Below are positions 59,830-64,000 of a stretch of DNA of 64,000 bases, in pieces. The notes under the pieces were generated by a model that was not told the origin of the DNA, did not search any database, and saw only the letters and a program-made list of their open reading frames with translations. How positions within the stretch are numbered: position 1 is the stretch's first letter; the number at the start of each line of letters is the position of its first letter. The translations under genes and the position numbers were made by a program. The stretch covers positions 27,553 to 91,552 of the forward strand of contig JAYUQC010000070.1 in assembly GCA_043759735.1 (NCBI GenBank). The letters are read 5' to 3'. This stretch comes from CAISIP01 sp043759735 (lineage in GTDB: Bacteria; Pseudomonadota; Gammaproteobacteria; Burkholderiales; Burkholderiaceae_C).

Positions 59830-61950
59830 ATGGCTGGAATGTTTGGTAATGACGCAACGGGTGTCAGCAATGCCGAGTCAAAGGCTGCCTTCAAGCAGAG
59901 TCTGAACAAGGTCTATACCTGGTACACGGGCGGCTTTTTCGCGTTCGTGATCGCACTGGCCATCCTGGAGCAAATGGGCCTGTCGCGACAGTGGATCGGC
60001 TTCATCTTCCTGCTGGCGACGATCGGTCTGTATGCGGGCATCGGCATCATGAGCCGTACCAACGATGCGGCCGAGTACTATGTCGCGGGTCGACGCGTGC
60101 CGGCGGTCTACAACGGCATGGCAACCGGCGCCGACTGGATGTCGGCGGCATCGTTCATCGGCATGGCCGGAACCTTGTATCTGTCGGGCTATGGCGGCCT
60201 GGCGTTCATCATGGGCTGGACCGGAGGCTATTGTCTGGTGGCCCTGTTCCTGGCGCCCTACATGCGCAAGTTCGGCCAGTTCACGGTGCCCGATTTCCTG
60301 GGTGAGCGCTACGGCGGAAACCTGCCCCGATTCATCGGAATTGTGGCGGCCATCCTGTGCTCGTTCACCTATGTGGTGGCCCAGATCTATGGCGTCGGTC
60401 TGATCACGTCCCGGTTGACCGGTGTGCAGTTCGAGCTGGGGATTTTCCTGGGGCTTGGCGGTATTTTGGTGTGTTCCTTTCTGGGTGGCATGCGCGCGGT
60501 GACATGGACGCAGGTGGCGCAGTACATCATCCTGATCGTGGCTTACATGATCCCGGTGGTGTGGCTGTCGGTGAAACAGACCAGCAATCCGGTGCCGCAG
60601 GCGATCTATGGCTACCAGTTGGAGAAAGTCACGGCGCTCGAGAAGAAGCTGGCCGCGGACCCCAAAGAGCTCGAGGTGCGCGAGGTGTTCAAGCAGCGCT
60701 CCGCCGCGTTGGCGGACAAGCTCAAGGATCCGGAGACTGCACTGGCTGCCGACAAGGCGCAGGCGGAAAAGAAAGTTGCCGACCTGAAGGTGGCAAACGG
60801 CGCTGCGGCCGATATCGCCAATGCCGAGAAGGCTCTGGCCGCATTGCCGGCGGACGCTACAGCGGCCAAGGCCGCTTGGACCAAGGCCAAGGCTGCTGCG
60901 GATACCAAGTCGCGGCCACTGAACGGCATGCCAGCGCATGCGCAGCAGTATGCGGGTGACCCCAACGGCGATGCAGCGGCCCAAAAGGCCTACGACGTTT
61001 CTCGTCGCAACTTCCTGGCGCTGATCTTTTGCCTGATGGTTGGAACGGCGGCCCTGCCGCACATCCTGATGCGGTACTACACGGTGCCCAGCGTAAAAGA
61101 AGCGCGTGAATCGGTCAGCTGGTCGCTGTTCTTCATCTTCCTGCTGTATTTCACGGCGCCGGCACTGGCGGTACTGGTCAAGTACGAGGTCTTCACCCTT
61201 GTGGTGGGCACACCGTTTGATCAGTTGCCGGCCTGGGTGGCGTCCTGGAGCAAGGTAGACCCGTCGTTGCTGTCCGTCGTGGATGTCAACAAGGATGGCA
61301 TCCTGCAGCTGAACGAGATGTCGATCGGTGGTGATATCGTGGTTCTCGCGACGCCCGAGATCGGTGGCCTGCCCTATGTGATTTCCGGGCTGGTGGCCGC
61401 CGGTGGCCTTGCCGCTGCGTTGTCGACGGCCGACGGATTGCTGCTGACGATCGCCAATGCGCTGAGCCACGACCTGTACTACAAGATGATCGATCCGAAC
61501 GCGTCCACGGCGCGTCGAGTGGCGTTGTCCAAGATGCTGTTGCTGTTGGTGGCCCTGGCCGCAGCCTATGTAGCAGCTCAAAAACCAGCGGACATCCTGT
61601 TCCTGGTTTCGGCGGCGTTCTCGTTCGCGGCGGCCTCGTTCTTCCCGGCGTTGACGCTGGGCATCTTCTGGAAACGCGCAACTGGAATAGCCGCGTCCCT
61701 TGGCATGATGGCCGGGCTTGGCACGACGGTCTACTACATGGTGACCACCCAGCCCTGGATGCGCGGCATCTTTGGCGTGACATCGCCGGTTCAACTGTGG
61801 TGGGACATCCAGCCGATATCGGCCGGGCTGTTCGGGGTACCGGTCGGGTTTGCCGTGATCATCCTGGTCAGTCTGGTGACGCCGGCGCCCAGCCGCAAGA
61901 TCCAGCAGCTGGTCGAGTACGTGCGCTACCCGAACCTCAAGACCACCTGA
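59830..61950 (+). CDS. Sodium:solute (acetate-type) symporter with EF-hand loop and coiled-coil insertion
   Basis: 706 residues, SSS family, VC_2705-like group. About 13 membrane helices: NDAAEYYVAGRRVPAVYNGMATGADWMSAASF and GQFTVPDFLGERYGG are SSS motifs. Two unusual regions: a ~135-residue Ala/Lys/Glu-rich insertion (about 258-392) predicted as helical coiled coil between two helices, and a canonical EF-hand Ca2+ loop at 485-496 (DVNKDGILQLNE). Probably imports acetate or another short carboxylate with Na+. Forms an operon with the DUF4212 gene. Confidence 0.9.
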   Translation: MAGMFGNDATGVSNAESKAAFKQSLNKVYTWYTGGFFAFVIALAILEQMGLSRQWIGFIFLLATIGLYAGIGIMSRTNDAAEYYVAGRRVPAVYNGMATGADWMSAASFIGMAGTLYLSGYGGLAFIMGWTGGYCLVALFLAPYMRKFGQFTVPDFLGERYGGNLPRFIGIVAAILCSFTYVVAQIYGVGLITSRLTGVQFELGIFLGLGGILVCSFLGGMRAVTWTQVAQYIILIVAYMIPVVWLSVKQTSNPVPQAIYGYQLEKVTALEKKLAADPKELEVREVFKQRSAALADKLKDPETALAADKAQAEKKVADLKVANGAAADIANAEKALAALPADATAAKAAWTKAKAAADTKSRPLNGMPAHAQQYAGDPNGDAAAQKAYDVSRRNFLALIFCLMVGTAALPHILMRYYTVPSVKEARESVSWSLFFIFLLYFTAPALAVLVKYEVFTLVVGTPFDQLPAWVASWSKVDPSLLSVVDVNKDGILQLNEMSIGGDIVVLATPEIGGLPYVISGLVAAGGLAAALSTADGLLLTIANALSHDLYYKMIDPNASTARRVALSKMLLLLVALAAAYVAAQKPADILFLVSAAFSFAAASFFPALTLGIFWKRATGIAASLGMMAGLGTTVYYMVTTQPWMRGIFGVTSPVQLWWDIQPISAGLFGVPVGFAVIILVSLVTPAPSRKIQQLVEYVRYPNLKTT

Positions 61951-61996
61951 GCATGGTGGCGGCCGGTGTGCCTTGCTGGCGCACCGGGTCGGGTCA

Positions 61997-62033
61997 ATGG
62001 CCTGGCAAGGCAACTTGTCAGGCCATCTTTTTT
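61997..62033 (+). terminator. Terminator after the symporter gene
   Basis: ATGGCCTG (61997-62004) pairs with CAGGCCAT (62019-62026), with an inner CAA/TTG pairing, followed by a T-rich run. Confidence 0.82.
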
Positions 62034-62090
62034 GTGCGCCCATGCCGCGCAGGCGTGTTGCCGATCCGGGCGTCAACAGGTTAGCTTTAG

Positions 62091-62120
62091 CTGGCAATCA
62101 AAAATTCGATGGCATATAAT
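62091..62120 (+). promoter_or_regulatory. rpsF operon promoter
   Basis: -35 CTGGCA (62091-62096) and perfect -10 TATAAT (62115-62120), 18 bp apart; the leader before rpsF is about 78 nt. Confidence 0.6.
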
Positions 62121-62148
62121 CGCGGGCTTCGCCTTGCCACACTCTGAT

Positions 62149-62182
62149 TAGACGCCAGGGGTGGCTTCACCGGCCCTGTCTA
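62149..62182 (+). promoter_or_regulatory. Stem-loop in the rpsF leader, candidate S6:S18 autoregulatory element
   Basis: TAGAC (62149-62153) pairs with GTCTA (62178-62182), AGGG (62157-62160) with CCCT (62174-62177) and GTG (62161-62163) with CAC (62168-62170). An unpaired CGG lies on the 3' side next to C62170, giving a CCG trinucleotide. This resembles the known bacterial rpsF leader bound by the S6:S18 dimer. Confidence 0.45.
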
Positions 62183-62204
62183 GGGTCAACCACAAGGAGT
62201 ACGC

Positions 62205-62579
62205 ATGCGTCATTACGAGATCATCCTCATGATCCATCCGGATCAGAGCGAGCAGGTTCCGGCAATGCTGGAACGCTACAAGACCATGATCACCGCCGGC
62301 GGCGGCAAGATCCATCGGGTCGAAGACTGGGGTCGTCGGCAGTTGATCTACATGATCAACAAGCTGGCCAAGGCCCATTACCTGTGTATCAACATCGAGG
62401 CCGAGCAGGCCGTGATGGTGGAACTCGAGCACGCATTCAAGTTCAATGACGCGGTTCTGCGCCATTTGACGGTGCTGCGCAAGAAGGCCGATACCGGCCC
62501 ATCGTCGATGATGAAGACGGTGGAGCGCGAGGATGCCCGAAAGGCCCAGCAAGCCGAGTTTCACGGAAACGACCGCTAA
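62205..62579 (+). CDS. rpsF: 30S ribosomal protein S6
   Basis: 124 residues. RHYEIILMIHPDQSEQVPAMLERY at the start and VEDWGRRQLIYMINKLAKAHYLCINIE in the middle are diagnostic. The C-terminal ~25 residues form a charged tail longer than the minimal protein. Strong AAGGAG ribosome site before ATG. First gene of rpsF-priB-rpsR-rplI. Confidence 0.98.
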   Translation: MRHYEIILMIHPDQSEQVPAMLERYKTMITAGGGKIHRVEDWGRRQLIYMINKLAKAHYLCINIEAEQAVMVELEHAFKFNDAVLRHLTVLRKKADTGPSSMMKTVEREDARKAQQAEFHGNDR

Positions 62580-62591
62580 TTCCGGCGTGGG

Positions 62592-62933
62592 GTGAACGAG
62601 GCAGCCAACCACCTGATCCTGACCGCCAGTATTGCCGAGCGTGATGCGATGCGATACACCCCGGCGGGAATACCGGCCCTGAGCTTGAAACTGGAACATG
62701 CGTCCAGCGTCCAGGAAGCAGGGCAGGACAGGCAGGTCAAGGCGGCAATGAAGGCGGTGGCCCTGGGCAGTCTTGCCGAGCGGCTTGCCAGTCAGGCCAT
62801 AGGAACTGTCTGGCGCTTCACCGGCTTCTTGGCCACACCCCGCAACGGCAAGTACGTCGTCTTCCACATCCAGGAATTTTTGCAAGATCCCACCATGTTT
62901 TCAGCGCAGGACGGATCGGTCCACTCCGATTGA
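62592..62933 (+). CDS. priB: Primosomal replication protein N (PriB)
   Basis: 113 residues, OB-fold single-strand DNA-binding protein for replication restart. NHLILTASIAERDAMRYTPAGIPAL and the conserved end VFHIQEFLQ are family motifs. Starts at GTG 62592, 12 bp after rpsF. Position between rpsF and rpsR is the classical one. Confidence 0.93.
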   Translation: MNEAANHLILTASIAERDAMRYTPAGIPALSLKLEHASSVQEAGQDRQVKAAMKAVALGSLAERLASQAIGTVWRFTGFLATPRNGKYVVFHIQEFLQDPTMFSAQDGSVHSD

Positions 62934-62965
62934 TCCGGCCGCCCTGCCACCCGAAGGACATCACC

Positions 62966-63250
62966 ATGCCAGCACCAAAACGTTTCAACAAAGACAAGCG
63001 CCCCAAGCGCAACACACAATCCCTGCTGTTCAAGCGCAAGCGCTTTTGCCGCTTTACCGCTGCTGGCGTCGAAGAAATCGACTACAAAGACATCGACACC
63101 CTGCGTGACTTTGTTTCTGAAAACGGCAAGATCATCCCCGCACGCCTGACCGGCACGCGCGCGATTTTCCAGCGCCAGATCAACACCGCTGTCAAACGCG
63201 CCCGCTTTTTGGCGATGCTGCCATACAGCGACCAGCACAAAAGCCTGTAA
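62966..63250 (+). CDS. rpsR: 30S ribosomal protein S18
   Basis: 94 residues. The FCRFTAAGVEEIDYKDIDTLRDF core and KIIPARLTGTRAIFQRQ are diagnostic. ATG 62966 has a GAAGGA ribosome site. Codon choice (many AAA, CAA, GAA, GCT) is visibly less GC-rich than the two genes before it. Confidence 0.97.
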   Translation: MPAPKRFNKDKRPKRNTQSLLFKRKRFCRFTAAGVEEIDYKDIDTLRDFVSENGKIIPARLTGTRAIFQRQINTAVKRARFLAMLPYSDQHKSL

Positions 63251-63261
63251 GGAGCACGACC

Positions 63262-63714
63262 ATGCAAATTATTTTGTTAGACAAAGTCGTTAACCTCGGC
63301 ACCCTGGGTGAAGTTGTCAAAGTCAAAGACGGCTACGCACGCAATTTTCTGATCCCGTCTGGCCGCGCACGCCGCGCAACGACTGCCAACAAGGCCGAGT
63401 TTGAAGCCAAGCGCGTGGAGCTTGAAAAAGCGGCTGCTGCCAAGCTGGCTGAATCACAAGCCCAAGGCGCCAAGCTGGGTGGTACCACCATCAAGCTAAC
63501 GCAAAAAGCCGGTGTTGATGGCCGCTTGTTCGGCTCTGTGACCAACCATGACATCTCAAGCGAGTTGACCAAGCAAGGCTTTGCAGTGGCCAAGTCACAA
63601 ATCCGCATGCCTGTCGGCCCGCTGAAAACCACCGGCGACCATTCGGTCAGCGTGGCTCTGCATACCGATGTGCTGGTAGACATCACTGTGACGGTGTACG
63701 GCGAAACAGCGTAA
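63262..63714 (+). CDS. rplI: 50S ribosomal protein L9
   Basis: 150 residues. MQIILLDKVVNLGTLGEVVKVKDGYARNFLIP is the diagnostic L9 start; a connecting helix (about 42-75) leads to the C-terminal domain. Starts 11 bp after rpsR with GGAG ribosome site. Shares the lower-GC codon use of rpsR (ATT, TTG, TTA, GTT). Confidence 0.98.
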   Translation: MQIILLDKVVNLGTLGEVVKVKDGYARNFLIPSGRARRATTANKAEFEAKRVELEKAAAAKLAESQAQGAKLGGTTIKLTQKAGVDGRLFGSVTNHDISSELTKQGFAVAKSQIRMPVGPLKTTGDHSVSVALHTDVLVDITVTVYGETA

Positions 63715-63731
63715 GCTTTTTTCCTGCCACG

Positions 63732-63759
63732 AAAGCCGCTCAGTTGGGCGGCTTTTTTT
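63732..63759 (+). terminator. Terminator after rplI
   Basis: AAAGCCGC (63732-63739) pairs with GCGGCTTT (63748-63755), extended by T residues to 63759. Ends the ribosomal operon before dnaB. Confidence 0.9.
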
Positions 63760-63833
63760 ATGGCTTTTTAAAGCTGGCCTGGCTGATACGTTGTCCCCAA
63801 CTCTGCACAGCATTTCCCCGCAATTTCCCCGGC

Positions 63834-63842
63834 TTATCCACA
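63834..63842 (+). promoter_or_regulatory. DnaA box upstream of dnaB
   Basis: TTATCCACA is a perfect consensus DnaA-binding 9-mer, 61 bp before the dnaB start. A single box suggests regulation of dnaB rather than an origin. Confidence 0.6.
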
Positions 63843-63903
63843 GAGTTGCGCACAAGCACTTTCACGTTAGCAACGTACCATCTAGCCTGCCAAAAGGAAA
63901 TCC

Positions 63904-64000
63904 ATGTCCGCCGTACTTTCAGTCTTTGACCAACCCGCCAACTCTGGTTATGGCTCCGACCGCCAGATCGCCCAGTTGCGCATTCCCCCGCATTCGATTG
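63904..64000 (+). CDS. dnaB: Replicative DNA helicase DnaB, N-terminal start (cut by window edge)
   Basis: Only 32 codons are inside the window. The segment IAQLRIPPHSI matches the conserved start of DnaB N-terminal domains (R-x-P-P-H-S-x-E-A-E). Its position after rplI is standard for betaproteobacteria. ATG 63904 is preceded by AAAAGGAAATCC. Confidence 0.88.
   Translation, partial: MSAVLSVFDQPANSGYGSDRQIAQLRIPPHSI

Overview
The window is a GC-rich, densely coded bacterial chromosome segment with almost no intergenic space. It is most consistent with a betaproteobacterium of the order Burkholderiales (Comamonadaceae or Sphaerotilaceae type). Supporting markers are icd-clpS-clpA, hupB-tRNA-Val-ppiD, surE-pcm-nlpD, divergent ppsR/ppsA, rpsF-priB-rpsR-rplI-dnaB, an arginine-type EF-P beside its rhamnosyltransferase EarP, a phasin (polyhydroxybutyrate storage), and short GC-rich repeats sited at ATGA stop/start junctions. 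No insertion sequence, prophage, integrase, rRNA operon or CRISPR array was seen.

Layout. 1-6.3 kb holds the end of icd, clpS-clpA, a DUF1499 protein, an iron-type periplasmic binding protein behind a Fur-like operator, and a patatin-like lipoprotein. 6.4-7.1 kb holds the frameshifted, internally deleted remnant of a membrane adenylate cyclase. 7.2-15.7 kb is a glycan or glycoconjugate cluster: two COG4671 glycosyltransferases, two GT4 glycosyltransferases, an AsnB-type amidotransferase, a histidine phosphatase and a polysaccharide-deacetylase-like protein. 15.9-22.1 kb encodes a complete Yej/Dpp-type ABC importer. 22.1-26.7 kb holds an exporter-fold ABC protein whose ATPase motifs are all degenerate, a stand-alone cyclic-nucleotide-binding protein, and a convergent membrane class III cyclase.

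27-42 kb is mostly housekeeping: phasin, pncB, a D-2-hydroxyacid dehydrogenase, rmuC, an MFS transporter, a LOG-family protein, a FadL porin, efp-earP, uvrC, pgsA, an EamA transporter and a tartrate-dehydrogenase-like enzyme. 42-53 kb holds hupB, tRNA-Val, ppiD, tRNA-His, a thioesterase, a quinone-oxidoreductase-like protein, surE-pcm-nlpD (with rpoS missing from its usual place), a PolB-like exonuclease, rlmD and a BI-1 protein. 53-64 kb holds a GlcG-like protein, a TonB-like protein, ppsR/ppsA, a small membrane protein with a TPR protein, a DUF4212/symporter pair with an EF-hand loop, the rpsF operon and the start of dnaB.

The least ordinary part is 6.4-26.7 kb. Glycan assembly, peptide/oligosaccharide import, a catalytically dead-looking ABC protein, a cNMP sensor and one or two cyclases sit together. 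This suggests a cyclic-nucleotide-controlled envelope or glycan system. The gene contents are read from sequence; the joint function is inference.
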